From contig CAZMSO010000016.1 in assembly GCA_964568975.1 (NCBI GenBank), positions 1-64,000 of the forward strand: a DNA stretch of 64,000 nt, given 5' to 3'. The DNA is from CAZADA01 sp964568975 (GTDB taxonomy: Bacteria > Pseudomonadota > Alphaproteobacteria > Caulobacterales > Maricaulaceae). A program made the translations under genes and the position numbers. The notes under the pieces are model-generated. The model was not told where the DNA came from. It made no database searches and saw only the letters and a program-made list of their open reading frames with translations. This document shows positions 36,742 to 46,474 of the stretch, piece by piece; the first letter of the stretch is position 1; every line of letters begins with the position of its first letter.

Positions 36742-38304
36742 TCAGTGATCGCGGGGCTCGGGAGGCGGTTTGTGTCCCGTCATCGGCGTGGTGGCAAGGC
36801 TGTCCTCACCGGATTCGTCGGCGGCCGCAGCCTCCTGCGCCAAGGCCGCGAGAACCCGGCGCGCCTCGACCGCGTCGTCGAAGGGAATGATGCGCGCGCC
36901 AATGATCTGGCCGGTTTCGTGTCCCTTGCCGGCGATCACCAGGGAATCGCCCTCAGCTAAGCCGCGTGCGGCGATGGCGATCGCCTCGGCGCGGTCCGGC
37001 GCTTCGAGCGCGCCCACAGCGCCGGCCAGGACCGCCTGGCGGATAGACGCCGGATCTTCCGAGCGCGGATTGTCATCCGTCACCACCACACGATCGGCCA
37101 AACGCGCTGCGACTGCGCCCATCAGCGGCCGCTTGCCAGGGTCGCGATCACCGCCGCAGCCGAACACCACCGCCACGCGTCCCCGCGTGTGGGGGCGCAG
37201 CGCGCGCAAGAGCTGATCGAGCCCGTCGGGCGTGTGGGCGTAATCGACAAACACCGGCGCGCCGTCGGGCGTCGATCCCACATGCTCCATGCGCCCGCGC
37301 ACGCCCTTCAAACCCGCGAGCGCCTGAAGGGCGACGGCGGGATCGACGCCCGTGGCGAGGGCGAGGCCGAGCGCCTGGATCGCGTTCAACGCCTGAAACT
37401 CCCCCGCGAGCGGCAGCTCCACCGTGTGCGCGCGGCCTGTGATGAGAACATCGAGACGCTGACCCGCCGGACGCGGCATCACTTCGCGCAGCTTCACGTC
37501 ATCGCCGCGCCACCCCACGCTCAACGTACGCACGCCCCGGGCGCGGCACGCCTCACGCACCCGTTCACCGAAGGCCCCGTCGGCGTTCACAACAGCGACT
37601 GCGTCCGCTGGCGCGAGGTCCGTGAACAGCCGCAACTTCGCGGCGAAGTAATCCTCAAGCGTTGGGTGATAATCCAAATGATCCTGCGTGAGGTTCGTGA
37701 ACCCCACCGCTGCGAACCGCACCGCCTCCAACCGCTTTTGGTGAAGGCCATGGCTTGAGGCCTCCATAGCAAGGTGGGTGACGCCCCGCCCCGCCAGAGC
37801 ATCCAAGGTCTGGTGCACGGCCACGGGGTCAGGCGTGGTGTGGCCCAAATCCTCAAACGCCCCATCGCCGCGCGTGACGCCAAGAGTGCCCAGGCTTGCC
37901 GCCTCGCGTCCCGCCGCCGCCCAGATTTGGCGCAGGAAATCGACCGTCGATGTCTTGCCGTTTGTGCCCGTGACCCCCGCCACGACGTCCGGCTGACGGG
38001 GGTGCAGTCGCGCGGCCACGCGGGCCAGCGCCGCTCGTGGATCGCGTGCGCGGATCACAAGCGCCGACGCGTCGCCGAGCCGGGCTGGGTCCAGCTGCTC
38101 ATCACCCAACACAGCCACAGCCCCGGCGGCCAGCGCCTCAGGAATGAACGCCGCGCCGTCCGCCTTCAGGCCCTTCAACGCCGCGAAGAGAAACCCCGGG
38201 CTCACACGCCGGCTGTCGGCGGTGGCGTCCACAATGTCAGGATCCGCGCCGTCGCCGCCGACACTCGTCACATCCAGTCCCGCCAGCACCTGCGACAGCT
38301 TCAT
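36742..38304 (-). CDS. murE: UDP-MurNAc-L-alanyl-D-glutamate--meso-DAP ligase MurE
   Basis: 520 residues. The ATP loop is VTGTNGKTSTVDFL; MEASSHGLHQKRLE and FVDYAHTPDGLDQLL follow. The specificity motif DNPRSEDP shows a meso-diaminopimelate-adding enzyme, so the peptidoglycan is of the usual Gram-negative type. The stop is followed closely by murF and the start overlaps ftsI by four bases. Confidence 0.97.
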   Translation of the reverse strand: MKLSQVLAGLDVTSVGGDGADPDIVDATADSRRVSPGFLFAALKGLKADGAAFIPEALAAGAVAVLGDEQLDPARLGDASALVIRARDPRAALARVAARLHPRQPDVVAGVTGTNGKTSTVDFLRQIWAAAGREAASLGTLGVTRGDGAFEDLGHTTPDPVAVHQTLDALAGRGVTHLAMEASSHGLHQKRLEAVRFAAVGFTNLTQDHLDYHPTLEDYFAAKLRLFTDLAPADAVAVVNADGAFGERVREACRARGVRTLSVGWRGDDVKLREVMPRPAGQRLDVLITGRAHTVELPLAGEFQALNAIQALGLALATGVDPAVALQALAGLKGVRGRMEHVGSTPDGAPVFVDYAHTPDGLDQLLRALRPHTRGRVAVVFGCGGDRDPGKRPLMGAVAARLADRVVVTDDNPRSEDPASIRQAVLAGAVGALEAPDRAEAIAIAARGLAEGDSLVIAGKGHETGQIIGARIIPFDDAVEARRVLAALAQEAAAADESGEDSLATTPMTGHKPPPEPRDH

Positions 38305-40175
38305 GGGCCGGTCCCCCGCTCAAGCCGTGCGGCCAAGCGCGCGCGCGCGGCGGCCACCGCTTGGGGATCACGGCGCGCGGGTACGCCCAACAGCGGTGCG
38401 ACGCGTCCCACAACCCGTCCCGCAGACGGCGCGGCGGTGATGGCGGCGCTGACGACGCCGGGCGCGCCGTCAAGGCTGCTGCGTGAGGGGCGATCGAACA
38501 TGACAATGACGGCATAGCGCGGCGCGTCGGCGGGGAACACCGCCGCGAAGCTCGCCATTACATGCGTCTCGTCATATCCGCCGGCGATCGCCTGCTCGGC
38601 CGTACCGGTTTTGCCGCCGACCTCAAAGCCTTCGGCCTCTGCGCGCCGGCCGGTCCCATGGAGCACGGCTTCGCGCAGCATGCTTGTCATCACAGCGCTT
38701 GCATCTGCCCCAATCACCCGGCGCGGGGCGAGCCGACGCGCGCGCGCGGGGATCAGGCTCGGGCTGAGATAAACGCCGCCATTGACCGCTGCGCCGAACG
38801 CCGCGGCGAACGCGACGGGGCTGACCGCAAGACCATGGCCGAACGCGATGGTCGCGCGCGCCGCCTCGTCCCATCGCTCAGGCGTCAAGGGCGAGGCCGC
38901 GCCCCCAAGCTCCAGCGGGGGCGGCGACAACAGACCAAAGTCCTCCCAATAGCGGGTCATGTCCTGGGGCGGCGTCTCCACGCCAAGACGCGCGGCCGCG
39001 ACATTCGAGGACCGGATGAACGCCTCGCGCACTGTCACGTCCCGCGGCGACGGAGCCGGATCGCGCACGTCCACCGCGCCAGCGACGACGGGCGTGCGCG
39101 CGTCGATCACGTCCGTGGCCGTGACGGCGCCGCGGTCAAAGGCCATCGCATACGTGAACACTTTGAAGACGGAGCCCAATTCATAAGCGCCGGTGACGGC
39201 GCGGTTAAACTGGGCGTCAGCGGCGGCGCGGCCCGGGGCGTTGGGATCGAAGTCCGGCAAGGACGCCAGCGCCAGAATCTCGCCCGTGTTCACATTGGTC
39301 ACAAGGCCCACAGCGCCGGCGGCGGCGTAGCGCGCCATATCCGCGCGCAGCACGTCCTCAAGCGCGAACTGGACCCGCAAATCGAGGCTCAGCGCCACCG
39401 GCGTTCCCGCTGCTAAGGTGCGGTGGAACGCGCGCTCCGCGCCTGCAGCGCCGATCCCGTCGACGTCAGTGAAGCCCAGCACATGCGCGGCCAAGCGCCC
39501 ACGCGGATACACGCGCTTGGGCTCGCGCCGGAAATCGAGCCCCGGCAAACCGAGCGCCAGCACGGCTTCACGCGCGCGCGGGCTTAAGCCGCGGCGCACC
39601 CACACAAACCGTCCCGAACCGCTGAGGCGTTCAGCGAGCGCGGTCTCCTCGATCCCGCTCACGGTGCGAGCGAGAGCGGCCGCCGTGCCGACGGGGTCCC
39701 ACACCTGGCGCGGATCAGCGAACAGCGAGTACGCCTCAAGGGTGGTGGCGAGGATGTCGCCGCGCCGGTCCACAAGATCGCCCCGGGGCGCTTCGGCCGA
39801 CGCCACCGCGACCGCAGAACGAATGACGCCGTCAGCGCCCGCCTGCGGCGCGCCCGCGAGATAAAGCGCGCGGCCGGCGAGCACGACGAACATGACTGCA
39901 AAGCCGACGGCGACAATCGCGAAACGGCCGCTGGTGTCGGGACGTAAGAACGCGCTCCCCGCCGGCGCAGCAGAAGCACGCGGCCGCATCAGCGGCGGCG
40001 CACTCGCGGTCGCGGCGTTGTCGCCGCTGGTGTCGGCGACGGCCTCAGCCGGCGCTTGGGGCGCACGTCCCCGCGGGGGCGGCGGCGCTGGCGCGTTTGC
40101 GCCGGCGGGGGGCGCAGCGGCCGTCTCACGCCGACGCCAGCCCGCCTGAGGTTTTTTAAACACAGGACCGTTCAT
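38301..40175 (-). CDS. ftsI: Septal peptidoglycan transpeptidase FtsI (PBP3)
   Basis: 624 residues. A Pro/Ala-rich cytoplasmic tail of about 90 residues is followed by one membrane segment (FAIVAVGFAVMFVVLAG). The pedestal domain contains RGDLVDRRGDILAT. Transpeptidase motifs: S-V-F-K in GSVFKVFTYA, S-S-N in FIRSSNVAAA, and KTG in VGGKTGTAEQ. FtsI crosslinks glycan made by FtsW. It is ATGA-coupled to ftsL and murE. Confidence 0.96.
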   Translation of the reverse strand: MNGPVFKKPQAGWRRRETAAAPPAGANAPAPPPPRGRAPQAPAEAVADTSGDNAATASAPPLMRPRASAAPAGSAFLRPDTSGRFAIVAVGFAVMFVVLAGRALYLAGAPQAGADGVIRSAVAVASAEAPRGDLVDRRGDILATTLEAYSLFADPRQVWDPVGTAAALARTVSGIEETALAERLSGSGRFVWVRRGLSPRAREAVLALGLPGLDFRREPKRVYPRGRLAAHVLGFTDVDGIGAAGAERAFHRTLAAGTPVALSLDLRVQFALEDVLRADMARYAAAGAVGLVTNVNTGEILALASLPDFDPNAPGRAAADAQFNRAVTGAYELGSVFKVFTYAMAFDRGAVTATDVIDARTPVVAGAVDVRDPAPSPRDVTVREAFIRSSNVAAARLGVETPPQDMTRYWEDFGLLSPPPLELGGAASPLTPERWDEAARATIAFGHGLAVSPVAFAAAFGAAVNGGVYLSPSLIPARARRLAPRRVIGADASAVMTSMLREAVLHGTGRRAEAEGFEVGGKTGTAEQAIAGGYDETHVMASFAAVFPADAPRYAVIVMFDRPSRSSLDGAPGVVSAAITAAPSAGRVVGRVAPLLGVPARRDPQAVAAARARLAARLERGTGP

Positions 40176-40624
40176 GGGCGCGGCTCCCGCGCGGGCGCCT
40201 CAGCCTCGCGCCCATGCGGACCCTCGGGCGTTCCCACACCACCGCCCGCGCGATCAACGCCCGGCTCCTGGGGGGTCAACACCGCGCGCCAGGCGAGGCC
40301 CTCCAAGGCCGCGTCGTCGCGCGCGTCCAAGGCGTCGCGCCCCCAGGCGAGCAAAAGCGGCGCTTCCTCAAGAGTGACCACACGCAGCGGGTCGATCGGC
40401 GTCAGGCCTAAATGCCGCAAGGCCAAACGGCGCAGCCGCTCAGGATTCTCCAAATGCGCGATTTCCGCCTGCAGCACTTTCAGCGCCCGTTCTTGCGCCG
40501 CCACGTCCTCGCGCAGGGCCTCCAAGCGCGCCTCATCGCGCTTGGCCTCCGTCTTCGCGCGATAGACCAACACGCCCACGACAAGCACGAGCAGAGCCGT
40601 GGCGATGTTGAGGAACCGGCTCAT
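40172..40624 (-). CDS. ftsL: Cell division protein FtsL
   Basis: 150 residues. A short cytoplasmic N-terminus, one membrane helix (about residues 7-24, ATALLVLVVGVLVYRA) and a coiled-coil region (about 25-65) fit FtsL. The LRRLALRHLGLTPIDPLRVV segment matches the conserved periplasmic part. FtsL with FtsB and FtsQ activates FtsWI. Identification leans partly on position between rsmH and ftsI. The C-terminus carries a low-complexity extension. Confidence 0.88.
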   Translation of the reverse strand: MSRFLNIATALLVLVVGVLVYRAKTEAKRDEARLEALREDVAAQERALKVLQAEIAHLENPERLRRLALRHLGLTPIDPLRVVTLEEAPLLLAWGRDALDARDDAALEGLAWRAVLTPQEPGVDRAGGGVGTPEGPHGREAEAPAREPRP

Positions 40625-40636
40625 CTGCGCCCTCCG

Positions 40637-41704
40637 TCACCAGGACGCGCCATTGGGCGCCGGTTCACGCAGCCCGCACACGCCAGCGCGCGCCGGGACG
40701 GAAAATCGCGCTTGAGCCGTCACCGCAGGGACGACGTCTGCGACCGACAGCGTGGCGTCGGCCGCCGCGTCGGTGCGGATCGCCGCGCGCAACTTGGCTG
40801 AGCGAGCGCGGGGATTGTCGGCGACTTCCGCGTCGCTTGGCGCGCGCACACCGGAAAACGCCAAGCGCAGCGCCGGCGGCGGACCGTCCGCTGCAGCCGG
40901 CGCATGGCGCGAACCACGGTCCTGAACCCCCGCGAGGCGGCGCATGAGCGTCTTGACGATGCGATCCTCCAGGGAATGAAACGTCACCACCACCAGACGC
41001 CCGCCAGGCGCGAGCAATCGCTGGGCGGCGAGGACGCCGGCGGCCAATTCCGTCAATTCGTCATTCACCAGGATTCGCAAGGCCTGGAACACCCGGGTGG
41101 CGGGGTGCAGGCGCCCGTCCGCGCCACCGCCGTGGGGGCCAAGCGCGCGAGTGATCACATCCGCAAGCTGGCCCGTCGTCACAATCGGCTCAATCGCGCG
41201 CGCTTTGACAATCGCGGCGGCCGCACGGCGGGCGTGACGCTCCTCGCCATAAACGCGAAACACCTCCGCCAACTCAGCCTCGCTGAGGCGCGCGACGGCG
41301 TCAGCGGCTGAGAGCGCGGCCGCGCCCATCCGCATATCGAGGGGCCCGTCGGCGCGAAATGAAAAGCCGCGATGGGCGTGGTCCAGCTGCATGGACGAGA
41401 CGCCGACATCCATCACCACGCCGTCCACGTGCGAGGCCCCTGCACGGCGGGCCACCGCCTCCATGTCAGAAAACCGCGCGAGCGCGAAGGCGAGCCGTCC
41501 GCCATGGGCGCCGCGCACGGCCTCCGCCAAGGATTGCACCCGCGGATCCTGATCGAGGGCGATGACGACGCACGCCGCCTGGGCCAGCATGGCGCGGGAA
41601 TAGCCGCCCGCGCCGAAGGTCGCGTCCAGATAAACGCCGCCATCGCGGGGGCTCAGCGCCTCCAACGCTTCGTCGAGCATGACAGGGATGTGGCGATTGA
41701 TCAT
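40637..41704 (-). CDS. rsmH: 16S rRNA (cytosine-1402 N4) methyltransferase RsmH
   Basis: 355 residues. The start HIPVMLDEALEAL, the SAM-binding YLDATFGAGGYSRAML, VVMDVGVSSMQLDHAHRGFSF (in parts: DVGVSSMQLDHA, RGFSF) and VVTFHSLEDRIVK are diagnostic. It methylates C1402 of 16S rRNA. The ATG at 41704 overlaps the mraZ stop (ATGA). Longer upstream reading frame within mraZ is spurious. Confidence 0.97.
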   Translation of the reverse strand: MINRHIPVMLDEALEALSPRDGGVYLDATFGAGGYSRAMLAQAACVVIALDQDPRVQSLAEAVRGAHGGRLAFALARFSDMEAVARRAGASHVDGVVMDVGVSSMQLDHAHRGFSFRADGPLDMRMGAAALSAADAVARLSEAELAEVFRVYGEERHARRAAAAIVKARAIEPIVTTGQLADVITRALGPHGGGADGRLHPATRVFQALRILVNDELTELAAGVLAAQRLLAPGGRLVVVTFHSLEDRIVKTLMRRLAGVQDRGSRHAPAAADGPPPALRLAFSGVRAPSDAEVADNPRARSAKLRAAIRTDAAADATLSVADVVPAVTAQARFSVPARAGVCGLREPAPNGASW

Positions 41705-42174
41705 GACCCCTCCCCCCCGTCGCGGGCGCGCGCTGGCGGCGGCTTCACCCGATCCTTTTTGTCTTTCAGCCGAGCGCGCGCGGCGTCCGTTTGGGCGGCG
41801 TGGCGCGCGGGCTCCCACACCTGAAAGCGATCGCCGAGGCCGACAAACGCGGCGCGGTCCGTCAGCCCCGCTTCCTGGAGAAACGCTTTCGGGACTGTGA
41901 CCCGCCCGGTGGCGTCGAAGGTCAACAGGCGCGCGCGACCGAGCACGGCCAGGGCGAAATCCTCCCGCACGGGGTCATAGGCGTCCATGCGGTCCAGCAT
42001 GTCTTGAAACCGGCTCATCAGTCGCGCCCCACAGCCTTCCAAACACCCGCCGTCAATGGACGGCCAACAATACACCCCTTCAAGGCCCTCCGCGCGCACG
42101 ACCGCGCGGAACTCCGCCGGAGCGGAGACCCGCCCCTTGGCGTCGAGGCCGTTGACGTGGGTCCCCAGAAACAT
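41701..42174 (-). CDS. mraZ: Transcriptional regulator / nucleoid protein MraZ
   Basis: 157 residues with two SpoVT-AbrB-like MraZ domains: FLGTHVNGLDAKGRVSAPAEFR (in parts: NGLDAKGRVSAPAEF) and LTFDATGRVTVPKAFLQEAGL, with a charged Lys/Arg tail. MraZ binds direct repeats upstream of its own operon and regulates the dcw cluster. The ATG at 42174 matches the family start. The frame runs open 109 codons further upstream, but that part is not MraZ-like. Confidence 0.95.
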   Translation of the reverse strand: MFLGTHVNGLDAKGRVSAPAEFRAVVRAEGLEGVYCWPSIDGGCLEGCGARLMSRFQDMLDRMDAYDPVREDFALAVLGRARLLTFDATGRVTVPKAFLQEAGLTDRAAFVGLGDRFQVWEPARHAAQTDAARARLKDKKDRVKPPPARARDGGEGS

Positions 42175-42718
42175 CGCCCGCCGCGTTCTCCCGCTCTCGC
42201 GCCCCCGCCGCCACGCGCCAGCCTCGCTGAACGCCGCCCCGCCACGCAGGCGCGGCGCCGCGCGGACACAAGGCCAAGCGACGTGGCGCGCGCTGATCCG
42301 CACCGGCCGACCACGCGCAGCGGCGGCGGCGGCGGCGATTCGCCTTTGGACGCGCCTCTGCGACGTTAAGCTTGGGTTAACATGGGATACTGTGGTCCGC
42401 AATGCCAATTCTTGCCGAACGATCGGGGACCGCTTGCCGCCAATGACCGCAACTTGGTGAACAAGCGTCGAACATTCCACGATATTCAGTTTTTGTTCCA
42501 ATCAGGCGCGCACCGCGCACCTTGCGGCGGCGACGGGGCTTTGGGAGCGCGTGGGACGGTGTGGGCTGATGGCCGAAAATAGCGGCGTGGGCGTGGGCGT
42601 AGACGCGCCGCCCAGCCCTGTCATCGGGGTCGCGGGTTAAGCGGTGCGCGCGGGCTCTCGCGCCGGGACCGGACGACGGCGGATAACAATGAACTCGGGC
42701 GCGGCGGACGATCCGCGC
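42175..42718. other. dcw cluster upstream region
   Basis: The 544 bases between mraZ and the third PLA2-like gene hold no gene I can support. They contain the MraZ-type repeat array at 42373-42397 and a moderately AT-richer stretch (about 42365-42510) that is the likely promoter area for mraZ. The rest is GC-rich with no clear structure. A leader of about 190 bases would lie between the repeats and the mraZ start. Confidence 0.7.
42373..42397. promoter_or_regulatory. Probable MraZ operator (TGGGN direct repeats)
   Basis: On the plus strand, TGGGT, TGGGA and TGGTC occur at 42373, 42383 and 42393, spaced exactly ten bases apart (five-base units with five-base spacers). This is the known MraZ binding pattern in E. 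coli. It lies about 200 bases upstream of mraZ. The TGGG strand is opposite to the transcribed direction here, which is worth noting. Confidence 0.6.
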
Positions 42719-43525
42719 TTAATTCCAATCGGAGGTTACGGGCCGGAAACTCACATAAAACCCCTCCGATGTGCGGCCTTCCTCCATAATCATGCCGCGC
42801 ATGGGGATGGTGAGTGTGTAGGTCCCGTCTTGTCCGCCGTTTTCTTGGTACCACGTGGCGGCTTTGGTGAAAAACGCCGCAAGCGTTCCTTCATTATCAG
42901 CGCGGCATTGGCCTTGTTCTTCAATGGATGGATAGCCGTAAAACGCCAAGCGCGGATAGGTTTGCGCCGCGACGGCGGAAAACCCGACGGATGACGTCAG
43001 CTGGGCGAAGGACGTGTTCACCGCCTTCATGCCGGGAACCCAGTCCGCGCCTTGGACCAGACCGAAACTCCGGTCGCGGCGCTTAAAGCCCATGCCGCTT
43101 TGAATTTCGAAGGCGAGATTCCAGCATTTCTTGCCGATATCAGTGCTGGGAAAGTTAATGTGGCCAAGCGTCATCTGAAACGCGACGTCGCAGGCGGGCG
43201 TATCATGACCAAGGGTCTCATAACACACATCGTGCAAGCGGCAGCTGGCGTCGATGGCGTCTTGCGGCGTGAGCGCCTTAAGGCGCGTCAACCGCTCCGT
43301 GCGCTGCGTGTCTTTGTCGTATTTGGTCAGCCATGACGGATTCCCTTGGCCGCAGAAATAGCCATAGCGATATCCGAGCAGGCCGCCGCCGACGCGTTCG
43401 CCCGTCTCCGCGACCTGGGCGCGCGGCGCCAGATCCATAAACACGCTTGTCGGCCTGGCTTGCGCGCACCCCGTGGCGAACGCCGCAAGCCCAATCAACA
43501 CCGCGCGCATCATTCGACGCCCCAT
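42719..43525 (-). CDS. Phospholipase A2-like lipoprotein, paralogue 3
   Basis: 268 residues. The lipoprotein signal ends AAFATG-C. The PLA2-like core reads RYGYFCGQGNP, then PQDAIDASCRLHDVCYETLG and PACD. A later KKCWNLAFEIQ matches the equivalent cysteine block in the other two copies. Additional Cys in GQCRAD. The ATG at 43525 is preferred over the TTG two codons earlier. It lies upstream of mraZ, on the same strand, between the dcw cluster and rnpB. Phospholipase activity is inferred from motif only; a structural or inactive role is possible. Confidence 0.7.
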   Translation of the reverse strand: MGRRMMRAVLIGLAAFATGCAQARPTSVFMDLAPRAQVAETGERVGGGLLGYRYGYFCGQGNPSWLTKYDKDTQRTERLTRLKALTPQDAIDASCRLHDVCYETLGHDTPACDVAFQMTLGHINFPSTDIGKKCWNLAFEIQSGMGFKRRDRSFGLVQGADWVPGMKAVNTSFAQLTSSVGFSAVAAQTYPRLAFYGYPSIEEQGQCRADNEGTLAAFFTKAATWYQENGGQDGTYTLTIPMRGMIMEEGRTSEGFYVSFRPVTSDWN

Positions 43526-43961
43526 GGCCAACCCCGTGCGAGTTCGGTTGTCCTAGCCGCAGCCAAGGCCGCCGTCAGCCCGGCGGGCTGTCGCAGCCGG
43601 CGCCGGATACCGGCGTTGGCGCAAACGTGATCCGGGACGCCGCGTGGGGCGGAAGGGCGCCCCCTCGCCCGTCTTAAGGGAGAGGACGGAGTTCGGCGGC
43701 GCATCAGGAGCAGCGATCTGGGCGCCGATCTGGGCGCCGATCTGGGCGGTTGAAGCACCTCCGTCATTCCAGCCGACGTGCGCGAGCGCCACTAACCGAG
43801 ATCCGGACGGCGCTGGTCATCGGATGCCCAGGCCTCTGAACTCTGGCCTCTGGAATCTAGACTCTGGCCTCTGAGCTCTGGCCTCTGGAGTTTGGGACCG
43901 TCTGCACCGACAGCGCCGCGCGCGCAGTTCCGCGCCCGCAAGGTCTGGCCAGAGGCAAAGC
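43526..43961. repeat. Intergenic region with short tandem repeats
   Basis: No gene is supportable between the third PLA2-like gene and rnpB. The region holds a perfect 12-base array, GATCTGGGCGCC three times (43715-43748, last copy incomplete). It also holds a degenerate array of CTCTGGCCTCTG-like units (about 43831-43894). Nothing else stands out. Confidence 0.75.
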
Positions 43962-44400
<439 letters not shown>

Positions 44401-44576
44401 TGCTTGGGATCATAACACACTTCGTCAAAGACAATGGCGGATCACGCTTCCGCGCTGCAGTTTTCCCCAAAACTGATACGCTCAACCCTCACCCGCGCGC
44501 AGGTCAGCCCTGCGTCGTCGCCCTGCGTGTGCTCGATTATCGGCGCTCGAGCCGTGAGTGTGCGACAGAGGAGACG

Positions 44577-45764
44577 ATGGGCATGATGCGGGGCGTGATG
44601 CTGACGGCGCTGCTGGGGGCGACTGTCGTCGGGCTGGCGGGCATCGACTTAATCCTGCCGGGCGTGCCGGCGTTCACTCAGCGGTTCGGCGTCTCCGTCG
44701 AGACAGGCCAAGCGGTGATTGCAAGTTATGTGGCGGGTTATGCGCTGGGGCTTTTGGGCTTCGGCGCCGCGACGGACCAAATCTCGCGCGGCGCGCTCTT
44801 AATCGCGGCGGGCGTGGGGTTTGCGGCGACGTCTTTGGCGCTGGCGGCGCTGGACGCGCCGGGTGTGATTATCGCGATGCGCGCACTCCAAGGCGTGTGC
44901 GCGGCGGCGCCGGCCGTGTTCACACCCGCCATTGTCAAAGCCCTGTTTGATGAAGCCGCCGCCACGCGGGCCTTAGGCGCGTTGGCGAGCGCGGAGTCGC
45001 TCGCCCCGGCGCTCGCCCCCGTCCTCGGCCTGGCGTTGCTGGCGCGGGGCGGCTGGCCGGCCCCGTTCATCGCCCTTGGAGCGTCGGGGATCGTCGCCGC
45101 GGCGGCGTTTGGTCTCATCCGCGGCGCCTTACCGGAACGCAGACCACGCGACGGCGCGGGGCCGACATATCGCGTCCTCATGACGGACGCGGTGTTTTTG
45201 CGCTACGCCCTCAGCCAGGCCGCGTGTCTCGGCGGATTGTTGACGTTTGTGTTCGCGGCGCCGGCGGTGATTGTCGGCGCGATGGATGGTGCGCCCAGCG
45301 ACTTCATTGTGATGCAAGTGCTTGGCATTGCGGGCTTTATTGTCGCCGCGAACGGGTCAGGCGCCCTGACGCGTCGCCTCGGCGCAGAGCGCGTGATTAC
45401 GGGGGGCACGGCGCTGATGGCCGCCAGCGCGGTCGGGTTGACGGTCTACGGCGTTGTGGGCGGAACCGCGCTGTGGGCGCTTTATGCTCTGGTTGTCCCG
45501 TTCAATGCCGGGCTTGGTTTACGCGGACCGCCAGGTTTCTTGCACGCGATTTTGGCCAGCAAGGGCGGCGATGATCGCGCCTCCTCGCTCGTGATTGTGC
45601 TGTCTATGGGAGCGGCGGCCGGCGCGACCGCTCTTGTTGCGCCGCTGCTTGCCTTTGGGCTTATCGCGCCGGCCTGTGCGAGCGCAGCGTTCACGCTTGG
45701 GGCGCTGGCGCTGCTCACCCGGCTGCCGCCGCTGCGTCGACCCGTTTCGCCTTCCATGGGGTGA
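44577..45764 (+). CDS. MFS transporter, Bcr/CflA-like drug efflux family
   Basis: 395 residues with about twelve membrane segments. The N-terminal IDLILPGVPAFTQRFG, GYALGLLGFGAATDQISRG (motif A region) and MRALQGVCAAAPAVF fit the Bcr/CflA subgroup. Such proteins export small molecules in exchange for protons; the substrate is not readable. The ATG at 44577 follows AGAGGAG; an open frame upstream overlaps rnpB and is not coding. Divergent from rnpB. Confidence 0.82.
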   Translation: MGMMRGVMLTALLGATVVGLAGIDLILPGVPAFTQRFGVSVETGQAVIASYVAGYALGLLGFGAATDQISRGALLIAAGVGFAATSLALAALDAPGVIIAMRALQGVCAAAPAVFTPAIVKALFDEAAATRALGALASAESLAPALAPVLGLALLARGGWPAPFIALGASGIVAAAAFGLIRGALPERRPRDGAGPTYRVLMTDAVFLRYALSQAACLGGLLTFVFAAPAVIVGAMDGAPSDFIVMQVLGIAGFIVAANGSGALTRRLGAERVITGGTALMAASAVGLTVYGVVGGTALWALYALVVPFNAGLGLRGPPGFLHAILASKGGDDRASSLVIVLSMGAAAGATALVAPLLAFGLIAPACASAAFTLGALALLTRLPPLRRPVSPSMG

Positions 45765-45852
45765 GGCCCCACGCCAGCTCATTGGCTGACGCGCGCGGGC
45801 AAGCGCCGCCTTCGCGCCCGCCCTCACGCTCAGCCATGTCCGCTCCGGCGCG

Positions 45853-46278
45853 TTACTTCAGCGCGATGGAAAACGTCAGCGCTTGGCCGGTGCCGATGAC
45901 GACGCGGCACTCGTCCTCGCCATTGAAGGGGCACACAAAGGCCCCGCGCTCATCTTCAAAAACCAGCTCCAAGGGTCCGCGATCGCCCGCCTCGGCGGTG
46001 CAGGAACCGCCCACCACGTCGCGCCCCACCAAAACGCCGGACGACGTCGCGCCGCGGCCCCGCGCTTGCGGGCGCGCCTCGCGGCCGCGATCGGTGTCAA
46101 GCGTGCAGCCGGCTGTCCAGCCGCGGGCGCCGCGCGCGCGCACGACCATCGTCGCGCCGTCGACGCTGTCGTCTTGCGCGATGGCTGGCGCGCCAACGCC
46201 CACAGACGCGGTGACCAGCGCCAAGGCCGCGACGCCCGCCCAGCCCCACGCCACGCCGTGCGTTTTCTCTCTCACCAT
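45853..46278 (-). CDS. Small secreted cysteine-containing protein, unknown
   Basis: 141 residues from the ATG at 46278, which has GGGAGG six bases upstream (the earlier ATG at 46284 touches that site). A signal peptide ends GAPAIAQ. The mature protein has four cysteines (AGCTLD, GSCTAE, FVCPF, DECRVV), suggesting two disulfides, and ends in a short hydrophobic strand. I do not recognise the family. It is preceded by a PepSY-like acidic protein, 196 bases upstream on the same strand. Confidence 0.55.
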   Translation of the reverse strand: MVREKTHGVAWGWAGVAALALVTASVGVGAPAIAQDDSVDGATMVVRARGARGWTAGCTLDTDRGREARPQARGRGATSSGVLVGRDVVGGSCTAEAGDRGPLELVFEDERGAFVCPFNGEDECRVVIGTGQALTFSIALK

Positions 46279-46428
46279 GCCCATCCTCCCTTTCGCCCCA
46301 CAGCGCCGCCCGCCGTCATGGCCCCCGACGCCAGCCGCAAGACATTGCCATAATGCATTCAGTAACGCGATGATATCGCAGGCTCGCCACACGGCGTCGC
46401 GCAATCACATTGATCGGTGCGCCGCCAT

Positions 46429-46458
46429 CCAGAACGACGGCGTCCAGAACGACGGCGT
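46429..46458. repeat. 15-bp perfect tandem duplication
   Basis: CCAGAACGACGGCGT occurs twice without a break in the gap between the secreted protein and the PepSY-like gene. Confidence 0.85.
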
Positions 46459-46474
46459 CGCCTCGTGCGCGGCC

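Noticed and set aside
42175..42501. N-terminal extension of the mraZ frame
   Set aside because: The added 109 residues are unlike MraZ and would cover the promoter and operator region.
43831..43894. Possible CRISPR-like array
   Set aside because: Units are short, degenerate and contiguous with no spacers, so it is a simple tandem repeat.
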